Source: Stenotrophomonas koreensis (GTDB lineage: Bacteria > Pseudomonadota > Gammaproteobacteria > Xanthomonadales > Xanthomonadaceae). From it: DNA of 64,000 nucleotides. The notes below the pieces were generated by a model that did no database searches, was not told the origin of the DNA, and saw nothing but the letters and a program-made list of their open reading frames with translations. The DNA lies in assembly GCF_001431525.1 (NCBI RefSeq), contig NZ_LDJH01000029.1:1-64000 (forward strand). The letters are read 5' to 3'. A program made the position numbers and the translations under genes. Within the stretch, counting starts at the first letter, position 1. Each line of letters opens with the position of its first letter. Positions 1 through 10,072 of the stretch are shown here, one piece after another.

Positions 1-559
1 CCTGCCCCTGGCCGGCCAGGCGGATCACCTGGCCGGGGCGGATGCCCTTGGGAATGCGTACATCCAGCTGCCGGCCATTGACCGTGATGCGCCGGCTTTC
101 ACCGGCATACACCGCCTCCAGCGGCACCGCAAAGCGGGCCCGGGTGTCCTGGTTGGGGGCAGCGCCAGCAAAACCGCCACCGGCACGGCCACCGGCACGC
201 TGGCGGAACAGGCTTTCAAAGAAATCGCTGAAGCCCCCCGCCCCGGCAGCACCACCGCCGCCGAACATGTCGCCAAAATCGAAACCCTGGGCACCGGCGC
301 CATTGAAACCCGGTGGCACGTTGACCTCATCGCCCGGGCGATACCCCTGCGAACGCAGCTGGTCGTAGGCGGCGCGCTTTTCCGGGTCGCGCAGGGCCTC
401 GTAGGCTTCGTTGATGCCCTTGAACTTTTCCTCCGCCCCGGCTTCCTTGGAGACATCCGGGTGGTACTTGCGGGCCAGGCGGCGATAGGCGGTCTTGATT
501 TCCGCATCGCCGGCACCCGGCTCCACGCCCAGCGTGGCGTAATAATCCTTGAACTGCAT
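1..559 (-). CDS. cbpA: DnaJ-class co-chaperone / curved DNA-binding protein (partial)
   Basis: The visible part holds the N-terminal 186 residues; the gene runs off the left edge. It opens with a J-domain (about residues 4-67) carrying the HPD tripeptide needed to stimulate DnaK ATPase. A Gly/Phe-rich linker follows ([11 protein letters not shown]), then the start of the C-terminal substrate-binding beta domain. No zinc-finger CxxCxGxG repeats have appeared by the point where DnaJ would have them, so CbpA fits better than DnaJ. The start is the ATG at 557-559, preceded by a GAGGTGAG Shine-Dalgarno. It diverges from the peroxiredoxin gene, with about 246 bp between them. Confidence 0.9.
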   Translation of the reverse strand, partial: MQFKDYYATLGVEPGAGDAEIKTAYRRLARKYHPDVSKEAGAEEKFKGINEAYEALRDPEKRAAYDQLRSQGYRPGDEVNVPPGFNGAGAQGFDFGDMFGGGGAAGAGGFSDFFESLFRQRAGGRAGGGFAGAAPNQDTRARFAVPLEAVYAGESRRITVNGRQLDVRIPKGIRPGQVIRLAGQGQ

Positions 560-805
560 TGCTCACCTCATGCAAGTGGCCTGGGGCCTTGCGGCCGCCG
601 GGCTTGAACCCCGCCATGGTAGCAGTGCCGCACTGCTGCTCCGGGTCGAGACGACCACCGCAACCAGAGCGCGACCGGGCACATTGTCCCACCCGACTAC
701 CTTGATGACCGGCAAGCAGGTGGTTGCGCCGCAGCACGCATTCAAGCCCCACCGTAACAGCCAATCAGGCACACTCAAGCTTGGTTCATCACCCAGAGCA
801 CTGCC

Positions 806-1288
806 ATGACCGTCCATGCCGGCGACAGCCTTCCCGACATTGCATTGAAAACCCTCAGCGAAGGGTTGCAGACCCACTTTGCCAGCAGCTTGTTTGCAGG
901 CCAGAAAGTGGTGGTTTTCGGTGTCCCCGGGGCATTCACCCCGACCTGCAGTGCACGCCACCTGCCAGGGTTCGTCGACCATCTGGCCGAATTCAGCGAG
1001 CTCGGGGTGCAGGTGTTCTGCATGGCGGTCAATGACCCGTTCGTGATGCAGGCCTGGGGCCGCGAGCAGAAGGTGCCGCCCGCCCTGCAGCTGGTGTCTG
1101 ACGGCAATGCCGAACTGACCCGTTACTGGGGGCTGGAGCTGGATGCCTCGGCCTCGGGCATGGGCACGCGTTGCCGCCGTTTTGCGATGTATATCGAGCA
1201 CCGGGTGATCAAGCATGTGGCCATCGAGGAACCGGGCCAGTTCGAGGTCTCATCGGCCGAGGCGATGCTGGCCTGGCTCAAGCGCTGA
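806..1288 (+). CDS. Prx5-family peroxiredoxin
   Basis: A 160-residue thiol peroxidase of the AhpC/TSA superfamily, Prx5 (glutaredoxin-type) subgroup, which reduces hydrogen peroxide and organic hydroperoxides. The PGAFTPTC motif places the peroxidatic cysteine at residue 48. Cys72 is a possible second cysteine, and another lies in the TRCRRF segment. Length and the PGAFTP signature match the family, and there is no fused glutaredoxin domain. It has no signal peptide, so it should be cytoplasmic. It lies between divergent cbpA and convergent pbpC. The physiological reductant cannot be told from sequence. Confidence 0.92.
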   Translation: MTVHAGDSLPDIALKTLSEGLQTHFASSLFAGQKVVVFGVPGAFTPTCSARHLPGFVDHLAEFSELGVQVFCMAVNDPFVMQAWGREQKVPPALQLVSDGNAELTRYWGLELDASASGMGTRCRRFAMYIEHRVIKHVAIEEPGQFEVSSAEAMLAWLKR

Positions 1289-1323
1289 GCACGGCCAGTC
1301 CGGCCGGTAGGGTGCTACCGATG

Positions 1324-1346
1324 GCCGCCCGGTGGGCGCGGGCGGC
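1324..1346. terminator. Hairpin between convergent peroxiredoxin and pbpC
   Basis: GCCGCCC (1324-1330) pairs with GGGCGGC (1340-1346) across a 9-nt loop, in the 60-bp gap between two convergent genes. There is no clear T-tract, so this is a weak terminator candidate. The right part resembles the sequence between yceI and the glutaredoxin-like gene at 29807-29836. Confidence 0.4.
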
Positions 1347-1348
1347 GC

Positions 1349-3742
1349 TCATTCCAGCACCCGGTAGTTGACCCGCTGCCAGTTGCCATCGGCGGCCAGC
1401 GCGGTCAGGGTGTGGGCGCCCGGCGTGCCGGGATCAAACGCGAACCCGGCGCCGGCTTGCGTGCGCGCCAGCCAACGGCCATCGCGCAGCCAATCCACCG
1501 CCGAAGTGGCACCGAGCGCACGCAGACGCAGCAGCGGGCGCCGCTGTGCCCCGGGGGCGGCGGCGATCACCGCCCCCTCGTGCAGCCCTTCCACATGCAG
1601 TGCGGCGGCCTGCGGCCGGCCATCATCGGCGCAATCGGCGGCCAGTGGCGGCAGCCGCGCCGCCTCGCGCTCGGCCTGGCTCAGCCACGGCTGCAAGCGT
1701 ATCGGCCAGTGGTGCAGCTGGCGCTGGCCACGGCGCGGATGAGGGCCGCTGCAGTGCGCACTCAGGCGCTCACCGCTGTCCAGATCCAGCGTGAGCTCGC
1801 TGCGCAGCGGCCATTGCAGCGGGGCATCGCGCTCGGCCAGGGTCGGCGGCAGCTGGCCATCGAGCACCCAGGCCTGACGCCGCCGCGCACACTGTCCGGG
1901 CGGGGTCTGCGCCAGCCCGATGCCACCGGGCCAGCAGATGGTCTGTTCGCTGACGCTGGCCGGCATCGCCAGCCGGTCGGCGGCATGGGGCCCCTGCGGC
2001 AGGCTGTCGACCACCTCCAGCAGCAGCGGCAACGCGGTGATCGCGCCGTACTGGCCCGGCAGCGGCGTGCCATCCGGCCGGCCGACCCAGACCCCGACGG
2101 TGTAGTCGGCGGTACTGCCAATCGCCCAGGCATCACGAAAGCCATAACTGGTGCCGGTTTTCCAGGCCACCGGCAGCCGCCCGGCCGGATCGAAGGTATC
2201 GGCCAGGTAACCGGGCCGCTGCTGCTCGATCAGGATACGTCGCACAATCCACGCCGCCCCGGGCGAGACCAGCCGCCGCTCGAGCAGCGGGCTGTCGGCC
2301 TGGTAACGCACCTTGCCGGCGATGCCGCCGCGGCTGAGCGCGGCATAGGTGCCGACCAGGTCTTCCAGCCGCGCGCCGGTGCCGCCCAGGATCAAGGCCA
2401 GGTTCGGCGCGGCGCCCGGGGCAAAGCGCAGCGGCAGGCCGGCATGCTGCAGGCGGGCGGCAAACCGGGCCGGGCCGATCCGCTGCAGCAGGTCCACGCT
2501 GGGCACGTTCAGTGACTGCTGCAGGGCCTGATCCAGCGCCACCGGCCCGGCAAAGGTCTGGTCGAAGTTCCCGGGCCGGTAGGTGCCGAAGGACTGCGGC
2601 GCATCCACCAGCAGGCTGCCACCGTGCACCAGGCCCTCATCCAGCGCCATCGCATACAGCAACGGCTTCAGGGTCGAGCCCGGTGAGCGCCAGGCGCGCA
2701 CCATGTCGACATGGCCGGCGCGCCGGTCATCGGCAAAATCCAGCGAGCCGACATACGCCCGCGCCTGCAGGCTGCGGTTTTCCACCACCAGCAGCGCGGC
2801 CGAACTGCGCTCGGGCAGACGGCCAAAGTAGCTGACCAGACGTTCTTCCAGCGCGCGCTGCAGGCCGGCATCAATGGTGGTTTCGATCTGCCCGGCCTGC
2901 GGCTGGGCGTTGCGCAGGCGCTGGGCCAGCAGCGCGGCATGCATCGGCGGTTGCAGCCGGCGGGTAATCACCGCTTCCTGGCGGGCATCGGCCACGTCGG
3001 CGGCACTCCAGACGCCCTGGGCCTGCATCCGCGTCAGCACCTTGTCACGCGCCCGCTGTGCGGCCTGTGGGTGTCGGTCCGGGCGCAAGCGGCTGGGTGC
3101 CTGCGGCAGCACCGCCAGCAGCGCGGCCTCGGCATGCGACAGCGCACTGGCCGGTTTGCCCAGGTAGGCCCAACTGGCCGCCTGTACGCCTTCAATCGTG
3201 CCGCCGTACGGCGCACGCTCCAGGTACAGGGTCAGGATCTGCTGCTTGTCCAGGTGTGCTTCCAGCTGCAGCGCGCGCAGGATCTGCCGCACCTTGCCCA
3301 GCACCGAACGGGTATCCGGCTCGAGCAGGCGCGCTACCTGCATGGTCAGGGTGGAGCCACCGGAGATGATCCGCCCCTGCCCCAGCCACTGCCCGGCCGC
3401 ACGCCACAACGCCCACGGATTGACCCCGGGGTGATGGTAGAAGTGGCGGTCCTCGTAGGTCAGCAGCGCCTGCAGGAACAGCGGCGAGACGCTGCCCGGA
3501 TCGGCCGGATAGCGCCACACGCCCTGGGCATCGGCAAACGCCCGCAGCGGCGTGCCATCGGCGGCGGTCACCAGGGTGGCGGTATCCCGCTGCTGCGGCA
3601 GCGGCGGCGGGAACAGGGCGTCCAGCAGCAACAGCCCCAGCAGAAGCACCACCGTGCCCCAGCGCAGCCACGCCCACAGCCGCGGGCGGCGGGCGGGCAC
3701 CGCCGCTGGCTGCCGCTGCCCGGCCGGACTGCCCGCGACCAT
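1349..3742 (-). CDS. pbpC: Penicillin-binding protein 1C
   Basis: A 797-residue bifunctional peptidoglycan synthase, inner-membrane anchored by one N-terminal helix (about residues 28-42). The GT51 glycosyltransferase domain carries the EDRHFY motif (catalytic Glu about 97). The transpeptidase domain has SxxK at Ser356-Lys359 (STLK), SLN at 410-412 and KTG at 528-530. The C-terminal part (about 610-797) matches the PBP1C C-terminal domain. The start codon shares one base with the stop of the upstream alpha-2-macroglobulin gene (TGATG), so the two are translationally coupled. This pairing is well known and is proposed to link peptidoglycan repair with periplasmic protease trapping. Confidence 0.95.
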   Translation of the reverse strand: MVAGSPAGQRQPAAVPARRPRLWAWLRWGTVVLLLGLLLLDALFPPPLPQQRDTATLVTAADGTPLRAFADAQGVWRYPADPGSVSPLFLQALLTYEDRHFYHHPGVNPWALWRAAGQWLGQGRIISGGSTLTMQVARLLEPDTRSVLGKVRQILRALQLEAHLDKQQILTLYLERAPYGGTIEGVQAASWAYLGKPASALSHAEAALLAVLPQAPSRLRPDRHPQAAQRARDKVLTRMQAQGVWSAADVADARQEAVITRRLQPPMHAALLAQRLRNAQPQAGQIETTIDAGLQRALEERLVSYFGRLPERSSAALLVVENRSLQARAYVGSLDFADDRRAGHVDMVRAWRSPGSTLKPLLYAMALDEGLVHGGSLLVDAPQSFGTYRPGNFDQTFAGPVALDQALQQSLNVPSVDLLQRIGPARFAARLQHAGLPLRFAPGAAPNLALILGGTGARLEDLVGTYAALSRGGIAGKVRYQADSPLLERRLVSPGAAWIVRRILIEQQRPGYLADTFDPAGRLPVAWKTGTSYGFRDAWAIGSTADYTVGVWVGRPDGTPLPGQYGAITALPLLLEVVDSLPQGPHAADRLAMPASVSEQTICWPGGIGLAQTPPGQCARRRQAWVLDGQLPPTLAERDAPLQWPLRSELTLDLDSGERLSAHCSGPHPRRGQRQLHHWPIRLQPWLSQAEREAARLPPLAADCADDGRPQAAALHVEGLHEGAVIAAAPGAQRRPLLRLRALGATSAVDWLRDGRWLARTQAGAGFAFDPGTPGAHTLTALAADGNWQRVNYRVLE

Positions 3743-6700
3743 CAGGGCTGGACCACCTCGAGGCTGGCCGGCTCGGCCTTGCCGACCCCGCGCAGCTGCG
3801 GACGGTACATGTCCTCCACCAGCGGCGGCGGCACCTGGTAGCTGCCCGGGCTGACGGCACGCAGCAGGTAGTACACCCGTGCCGTGCTGCCGGCCGACAG
3901 CCGCAGCGCGGCGACATAGCGGTCATCCAGGAAGCCTTCGTAACGCAGGCTGGCCTGCTCGCCACGCTCGGCCACCGCGACCCCGTCGATGCGCACATCG
4001 GCCCACTGTCTGGGATCGGCCAGGTTGAGGTTTTCCAGTTCCAGCCCGGCCGGCAGCAGCTCGGTCAGCAGCGCCTCGGGCATCGCGCGGTTGGCGGTGA
4101 TGGAAACCCGGGCCAGCAGCAACTGCCCTTCGCGCAGCGCCCCCCCTGCCCAGCGGCTGCCGTCCGGGTTGAAATACTGCCGCTGCACCCGTACGTGGCG
4201 CTCGTCAAAGGCCGGCGGCTGGCGGGGGATACCGGCCACTTCATAGCTGGCGTAGACCCTGCCGGCAGGGCCGGCCTGCCAGCTGATTCCACTGGCCAGC
4301 TGCGCGCCGTCAAACACCCGGGAAAACAGCCGCTCGCCACTGACCGCCTGGCTCTCCCCTGCCAGCAGCAACTGCCCGCTCAAGCGCTCACTGGCACCGG
4401 CCACCAGCCGCTCGCCCAGCCGTGCCAGCGCGATCTGCTCCTGGGTGCTCAGCCACAGGCGGCCATCACCGGCGCGCGCCTGCAGCTCACGCGACACCTC
4501 CATGGCCAGCGTGCTGTTGCCATTCAGGCCGTGCTCCAGCGCCAGTGCCAGCACCAGCGAGCGATCACGCACCGCGCTGCCGTAATCGTTCAGATCGATG
4601 CCGCGTGTGGCCGAGCTGTCCAAGGCCTGGCGCATCGCGGCCTGCCCGCGGGTGCGGTCGCCCTGCAGCGCCAGCGCAGCCCCCAGATAGGCCGCCGGCA
4701 ACGGGCCGGCCGCCTGCTTGAGCTCGTTGTCATACATCGTGCGCAACGTCCCCAGCGGCGCCTGGTTCACGCGCGCCAGCACATAGGCGGCATGGGCACG
4801 GTAGGCAATGCGCAGCTGGTCACGATGGCTCTGCCCATAGAACTGCTGGCTGTTGCCGAGCAGGTCCTCCTTCAACCGCTGCAGCGCCTTGTCCAGTACA
4901 TGGCCGGGGACGGCAAAACCGCCCTGGCGGGCGCGCAGCAGGAACTCGGCCACATGCGGGGTGAGCATCGGCACGCTGCCATCGTTGCCACCCCACATCG
5001 AGAAATGGCCGCTGCTGTTCTGCAAGGCCGCCAACCGGGCGAAACTGCCTTCCAGCCGCGCGGCACGCTCGCCGCTGTCCAGCCCCTGCATGCCCAGGCT
5101 GCGCGCGTTGTCCGCATCCAGCAGCAAGGCGGCCCAGCCGCGGCTGGTGGTCTGCTCGACACAGCCGTAGGGGTAGTCGAGCAGGCCCTGCAGCGCACTG
5201 GCATAGGGAATCGGTGGCACCGGCGAGAGCTGCATCCGTGCCTGCACCGAGGCCGGCAACAGCCCCTCGGCCAGCGCCGGATCAAAGCGCCGGGCCTGCC
5301 CGGGCGCCAACTGCGCCGTGGCGGTGCGCAGCACCTGCGGCCACGGTGCACGCACCGGCAGGTCATAACGCCGATCCACACGGACTCCGGCACCGTCCAC
5401 GCGCACATGCACACGGCCCAGCTCGTGCCCTTGCAGGGCCTGCACGGCAAAGTTCAGCGTTTGCCGGGCGCCATCGGCCAGGGTCACGTTGCGGCTGCCG
5501 GCCTCGATCCGCAACGGCCCCTCGGCGTCGACCCGCACGCGGAAGCTGCCGGCCTTGCCGCTGAAGTTCTGCACATCCAGGGTGACCTCGCTGCGGTCGC
5601 CCGGCGCCAGTACCCGCGGCATGCTCGCCTCGGCCACCAGCGGGGCGCGGACCACGGTTTGCGCGCTGGCCTGGCCATAACTGTCATCGCCGTAGACCAC
5701 GCTGGAAACACGCAGGGTGCCGTTGAAATCGGGCACTTCCACCCGCAGCGTGGCCCGCCCCTGCGCATCCAGCTGCACCGGGCCGGCAAACAGGTCCACC
5801 GTCTGCACCCGGGCCGTGGGCCGGCGCGCCTGCGGCAGCGCATCCAGCGCCATGTCACCACCAAAGCGCAGCTTGCCCATGCCGCCTTCGAAGCTCTCGA
5901 TCACCCGGCCGTACAGGTCATGGGCGTCTATGCCAAAACGGCGTTGGGCAAAGAAATGCGCCGCCGGGTCGGGCACCGGATAACGGGTGATGTTGGTGAT
6001 GCCCACATCCACCGCCGACAGCGTGGCATGGGCGCGTTTGCCGGCCAGCGCCGGCGCCTGCACGCTGACCTGCAGGGCACGCCCCGGCTGCATCTGCGCC
6101 GGCGCCTGCAGTTGCACCGCCAGCTTGCGTGCACTGCGATCGATCGGAACATGGACCACGCCGAGCGCGCGCGCCGGGGTCACCCGGCTGCTGGCACTGC
6201 CACCACGGAAGACCAACGCGCTCAGGTAGACATCATGGCGCTCCCAGTCCGCCGTCACCGGCACCTGGAAGCGGCCGTCGGGTTTGACCTCGATCGGCTG
6301 TACATGCAGCAGGCGGTCGGTTTCCACCAGCAACAGGCCATGCCCGCGCTGCGGCGCGGTGACCTGCACCTGCACGGTATCGCCGGCCCGGTAGCTGGTC
6401 TTGTCCAGCGCCAGCTTGACCTTGTCCGGGCGCGCATCCAGGCCACGGTTGCCATCGTCCCAGTTCCAGCCGACATGAAATGGCAGCCGGGTCAGCAGGC
6501 CAGTCTGTGGATCACGCACCTCCAGCCGGTACTGGCCCCATTCCAGCGCAAAATCCAGCGTCAGCGGCCCGCTGCCCAGGTCCACGGTGCGCGTCTGCAC
6601 GTTCTGGTAGCGCCGGTTGAAGTCGTAGTTCCACCGCCCGTCCTGCAGCGTCCAGTGGTAATCACGCAGCTCGCGCACCAGGCTGACCTGCACCCCCTTC

Positions 6701-8661
6701 AGCGGTTGCGGCCGGCCCTGTGCATCCACGCGGACCAGCGCAAAACCGGCCTTGGCATTGAGGTCGGCGCCTTCGGCCAGATCGAACAGCGGGCGGATGC
6801 CGACCAGCTGCGGCGCCGGCCACAGCACCCGGGAAATGCTGCGGTTGACCGCACGGCCACCGGTCTCGTGCACGCTGGCATTGAAGCTGGCCAGGATCGG
6901 CGTCCTGGCCGCCAACGCTTCGGCCGGCAGCGGCAGGCTGGCCTGCCAGCGCCCATCGGCAGGCAGGGCAACGTCGATCAGGTCCTCATTGGTGGCCGCC
7001 GGCAGGCTGACGGTGGCATCGCCAAACAGATAGCCGGGCAGCTGGCCTTCCAGCGGGGTGCGCGCCACGCTCAACGCCAACCGCCCGGTAAACCGGTTGC
7101 CGCCGGCCGGCGCGCCATACAGGTAGGCCGCCTGCGCAGAAACCGGGAAGGTGCCGTCGCCGGCCAGCGTGGCCCGGGGGCTGTCCAGCTCCAGCTTCAT
7201 CCGCTCGGGCAGGAACTCCTCGATGCGCAGGCTCATCGCCTGGATCACCTCGCGGCTTTCCGGCTCGGTGCGGAACTCCAGCTGCCAGCGTCCGGTCGGT
7301 GCATCGCCGGGAATGGCCTGCTCGAACTGCAGGTAGCCCTGCTCGCCCGGCTCCACCCGGGCCTGGCGGAAGACCTTGCCATCGGGTTGTTTCAGGCTCA
7401 GGAACAGAGCCTGGCCGGCCCGGTCCGGGCCAGCGAGCGGCTTGCCGTCCTGGTCGCGCAGCAGCGCCGACACCCGCAGGGTTTCGCCCGGACGGTACAG
7501 ATCCCGTCCGGACCAGGCAAACACATCAAACCAGGCGTTGCGCCGCCCGGCCACCGCAAACTCGCTCAGGTCCAGCGCCGGCTGGTTGAACGCCAGCAGG
7601 CTCTGGTCCTTGCCCGAACTGGCCAGCAGCACATGCCCGGCATCCAGGCGGTAATCGAGCAGGGCATTGCCGTGACGGTCGGTGCGCGCGCGCAGCAGCG
7701 GCTCGCCCTTGGCATCGACAATGCGCAGCTGGGTATCGGCCAGTGGCTGGCCGGTGGCCAGCGAGGCGGTGTGCACGAACAGCCGCTCGCCGTAGGCGCG
7801 CACATGCAGGCCGATGTCGGTGACGCTGAAAAACGTGGTTTCCCATTCCTGGGCATAGCTGCCGCTGCGCTTGAGCAGGGCAAAGTACAGGCCGGGCTCG
7901 CGCAACTGGCTGATCTGGCCGATCGGCAGGTAGGAAACCGCGCGCTCGTTGGCCCGGGTCTCCAGCGCAAAGCGGGTGACAAACACCGGGTCGGCCAGAT
8001 CGGCCAACGGCTTGTTGCCGTTGTAGCGCGAATCCAGTTCCCAGCCACCGCGCGAACCGGCGCGCTGGTACTGGCGCAGGAAGACCGGCAGGGCCGAAGG
8101 CCGCACGCGCAGGAACTCGACATCGATATCGGCCACATTGACCGACACCACCGGCAGGCCACGGCTGTCGCGGGCCGGCAGCACGCTGCCCTGCGAGGCA
8201 AACGAGGCCGATGGTGGCAGCTGGCCACTGTGCACGCTGACCGTGCGTGGCTGGCCCAGCGGCTGGCCATCGCTGTTCTGCAGCGCCGCGGCAATGGTGA
8301 TGCGGTAATCGCGGTTGGCCTGGGCAAACGGGTAACGCAGGCGCAGGCCATCGTCATCCAGGGTCCAGCTGCTTTCCTCGGCCTTGGCATCCTCCACCTG
8401 CAGCAGGTGGTCAAAGTCCTGGGTCGGCAACAGCCGCTGGCTGAACTCCAGCACCAGGCTGACGCCTTCATCGCTGGTTTCCGGATAGGCCGCCACCAGC
8501 GCAAAACCTTCCACCGCTTCCCGGCTGGCAGCCAGGCGCTCCCCCGTGACCGGCGGCAGCACCCCGGCGGGGTCGTCCTTGCAGCCAGCCAGCACCAGCA
8601 GCACCAGCATGGCCCAGGCCATGACACTCCAGCGCGCGCACATCGACATCCTGTTGATCAT
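3742..8661 (-). CDS. yfhM: Bacterial alpha-2-macroglobulin, lipoprotein (YfhM type)
   Basis: A 1,639-residue periplasmic protease-trapping protein. It starts with a lipoprotein signal: hydrophobic stretch AWAMLVLLVLAGC with the lipobox cysteine, followed by Lys-Asp-Asp. MG-type beta domains fill the N-terminal two thirds. The thioester motif CVEQ, preceded by YPYG, lies near residue 1167, so the covalent trap is intact. A helical thioester domain and C-terminal receptor-like domain follow. I chose the ATG at 8659-8661 because GGGAGA lies just upstream. An in-frame ATG 14 codons earlier would put charged residues ahead of the signal peptide. It is first gene of an operon with pbpC. Confidence 0.94.
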   Translation of the reverse strand: MINRMSMCARWSVMAWAMLVLLVLAGCKDDPAGVLPPVTGERLAASREAVEGFALVAAYPETSDEGVSLVLEFSQRLLPTQDFDHLLQVEDAKAEESSWTLDDDGLRLRYPFAQANRDYRITIAAALQNSDGQPLGQPRTVSVHSGQLPPSASFASQGSVLPARDSRGLPVVSVNVADIDVEFLRVRPSALPVFLRQYQRAGSRGGWELDSRYNGNKPLADLADPVFVTRFALETRANERAVSYLPIGQISQLREPGLYFALLKRSGSYAQEWETTFFSVTDIGLHVRAYGERLFVHTASLATGQPLADTQLRIVDAKGEPLLRARTDRHGNALLDYRLDAGHVLLASSGKDQSLLAFNQPALDLSEFAVAGRRNAWFDVFAWSGRDLYRPGETLRVSALLRDQDGKPLAGPDRAGQALFLSLKQPDGKVFRQARVEPGEQGYLQFEQAIPGDAPTGRWQLEFRTEPESREVIQAMSLRIEEFLPERMKLELDSPRATLAGDGTFPVSAQAAYLYGAPAGGNRFTGRLALSVARTPLEGQLPGYLFGDATVSLPAATNEDLIDVALPADGRWQASLPLPAEALAARTPILASFNASVHETGGRAVNRSISRVLWPAPQLVGIRPLFDLAEGADLNAKAGFALVRVDAQGRPQPLKGVQVSLVRELRDYHWTLQDGRWNYDFNRRYQNVQTRTVDLGSGPLTLDFALEWGQYRLEVRDPQTGLLTRLPFHVGWNWDDGNRGLDARPDKVKLALDKTSYRAGDTVQVQVTAPQRGHGLLLVETDRLLHVQPIEVKPDGRFQVPVTADWERHDVYLSALVFRGGSASSRVTPARALGVVHVPIDRSARKLAVQLQAPAQMQPGRALQVSVQAPALAGKRAHATLSAVDVGITNITRYPVPDPAAHFFAQRRFGIDAHDLYGRVIESFEGGMGKLRFGGDMALDALPQARRPTARVQTVDLFAGPVQLDAQGRATLRVEVPDFNGTLRVSSVVYGDDSYGQASAQTVVRAPLVAEASMPRVLAPGDRSEVTLDVQNFSGKAGSFRVRVDAEGPLRIEAGSRNVTLADGARQTLNFAVQALQGHELGRVHVRVDGAGVRVDRRYDLPVRAPWPQVLRTATAQLAPGQARRFDPALAEGLLPASVQARMQLSPVPPIPYASALQGLLDYPYGCVEQTTSRGWAALLLDADNARSLGMQGLDSGERAARLEGSFARLAALQNSSGHFSMWGGNDGSVPMLTPHVAEFLLRARQGGFAVPGHVLDKALQRLKEDLLGNSQQFYGQSHRDQLRIAYRAHAAYVLARVNQAPLGTLRTMYDNELKQAAGPLPAAYLGAALALQGDRTRGQAAMRQALDSSATRGIDLNDYGSAVRDRSLVLALALEHGLNGNSTLAMEVSRELQARAGDGRLWLSTQEQIALARLGERLVAGASERLSGQLLLAGESQAVSGERLFSRVFDGAQLASGISWQAGPAGRVYASYEVAGIPRQPPAFDERHVRVQRQYFNPDGSRWAGGALREGQLLLARVSITANRAMPEALLTELLPAGLELENLNLADPRQWADVRIDGVAVAERGEQASLRYEGFLDDRYVAALRLSAGSTARVYYLLRAVSPGSYQVPPPLVEDMYRPQLRGVGKAEPASLEVVQP

Positions 8662-8804
8662 GGCGTTCTCCCAGCGTTGCCCGGGAGTATAGCCAGCGGC
8701 CATGGCATCACGGCGTGCGCCTGGCCGCAGTTGTCGCCGGGCCCAGGCCCGGGGTTGGCTCCCGAACCCGGATCAGGTCTCCGCCCGGCAGCCGCGCCGC
8801 TGGC

Positions 8805-9998
8805 TCAGAAGCTGCCTTGCGGCACCCGCACCCAGCCTTCCATCAGGATCCGCGCCGAGCGCGACATCACAGCGCGGGTCACCGTCCACTGCCCGTCCAC
8901 CTGCCGGGCCTGGGCGCCGACCCGCAAGGTGCCGGAAGGGTGGCCAAAACGCACCACCTCGCGGGCGCCGCCGCCGGCGGCCTGGTTGACCAGGGTGCCC
9001 GGAATCGCCGCGGCGGTGGCAATGGCCACCGAGGCAGTGCCCATCATCGCGTGGTGCAGCTTGCCCATTGACATCGCACGCACGTTGACATCGATATCGC
9101 CGGCGGCGATCGGCTTGCCGGCCGAGCTGAGGTAATCCTGAGGCGGTGCGACCCAGGCGATCTTGGGCGTGTGCTGGCGGGTGGCCGCTTCTTCGGCGGT
9201 CCTGATCAGGCCCATCGCCAGCGCGCCGGCCACGCGGATGTCTTCCAGCCGCGCCAACAGTGCCTTGTCGCCGTTGACCGCCGGCTGCAGCTCGGTGCCG
9301 GCAAAGCCGATGTCCTGGGCATTGACGAACACGGTGGGAATGCCGGCAGTGATCAGCGTGGCCGGCAGTGCCCCCACGCCTGGCACATCCAGCACGTCAA
9401 TCAGGTTGCCGGTCGGGAACAGTGCACCACCGCCCTCGCCTTCGCCCTCGTCGGACGGATCCAGGAACTCCAGCACGATCTCCGCGGCCGGGAAGGTCAC
9501 CCCGTCCAGTTCGAAGTCACCGGCCTCCACCACCGCGCCATCGGCCACCGGCACATGGGCCAGGATGGTCTTGCCGATGTTGGCCTGCCAGATGCGTACC
9601 GTGCAGATGCCGTTGGCATCGGCGCGGGCCGGATCAACGTAGCCGGCATGGATGGCAAAGGCGCCGGCGGCGGTGGACAGGTTGCCGCAGTTGCCCGACC
9701 AGTCGACGAAGTCCTCCTCGATCGCGACCTGGCCATACAGGTAGTCCACGTCGTGGTCGGGCCTGCTGCTGGGCGAGAGGATCACGCACTTGCTGGTCGA
9801 GCTGGTCGCCCCGCCCATGCCGTCGGTCTGCTTGGCGTAGGGGTCGGGCGAGCCGATCACCCGCTGCAGCAGGCGGTCACGCGCGACACCCGGCACGCGT
9901 GCGGCCTCGGGCAAATCCTCAAGACGGAAGAACACGCCTTTGGAGGTGCCACCGCGCATGTAGGTGGCGGGGATCTTGATCTGGGGGATGTGCTTCAT
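8805..9998 (-). CDS. prpF: 2-methylaconitate cis-trans isomerase PrpF
   Basis: A 397-residue protein of the PrpF/AcnD-accessory family (diaminopimelate-epimerase fold). It has the family N-terminus, with MRGGTSKGVFF near residues 14-24 and WSGNCGNLS near residue 99. It isomerises the 2-methylaconitate isomer formed by AcnD so that hydration to 2-methylisocitrate can finish in the methylcitrate cycle. Last gene of the minus-strand prp cluster, 74 bp after the DUF6933 gene. Presence of PrpF with AcnD is the expected pairing in bacteria that use AcnD rather than PrpD. Confidence 0.95.
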   Translation of the reverse strand: MKHIPQIKIPATYMRGGTSKGVFFRLEDLPEAARVPGVARDRLLQRVIGSPDPYAKQTDGMGGATSSTSKCVILSPSSRPDHDVDYLYGQVAIEEDFVDWSGNCGNLSTAAGAFAIHAGYVDPARADANGICTVRIWQANIGKTILAHVPVADGAVVEAGDFELDGVTFPAAEIVLEFLDPSDEGEGEGGGALFPTGNLIDVLDVPGVGALPATLITAGIPTVFVNAQDIGFAGTELQPAVNGDKALLARLEDIRVAGALAMGLIRTAEEAATRQHTPKIAWVAPPQDYLSSAGKPIAAGDIDVNVRAMSMGKLHHAMMGTASVAIATAAAIPGTLVNQAAGGGAREVVRFGHPSGTLRVGAQARQVDGQWTVTRAVMSRSARILMEGWVRVPQGSF

Positions 9999-10072
9999 GA
10001 CGACTCTTCTTCCAGTTGCCTCCCCTGTCTGCGGGAAGGGTCAGGGTGAGGATATACCCCGCCGCCAGACCA

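Noticed and set aside
4195..9135. A 1,646-codon open frame antisense to the alpha-2-macroglobulin gene
   Set aside because: High-GC third positions on the true strand keep the opposite strand free of stops. The frame has no recognisable domain and the minus-strand gene has a lipobox and thioester motif.
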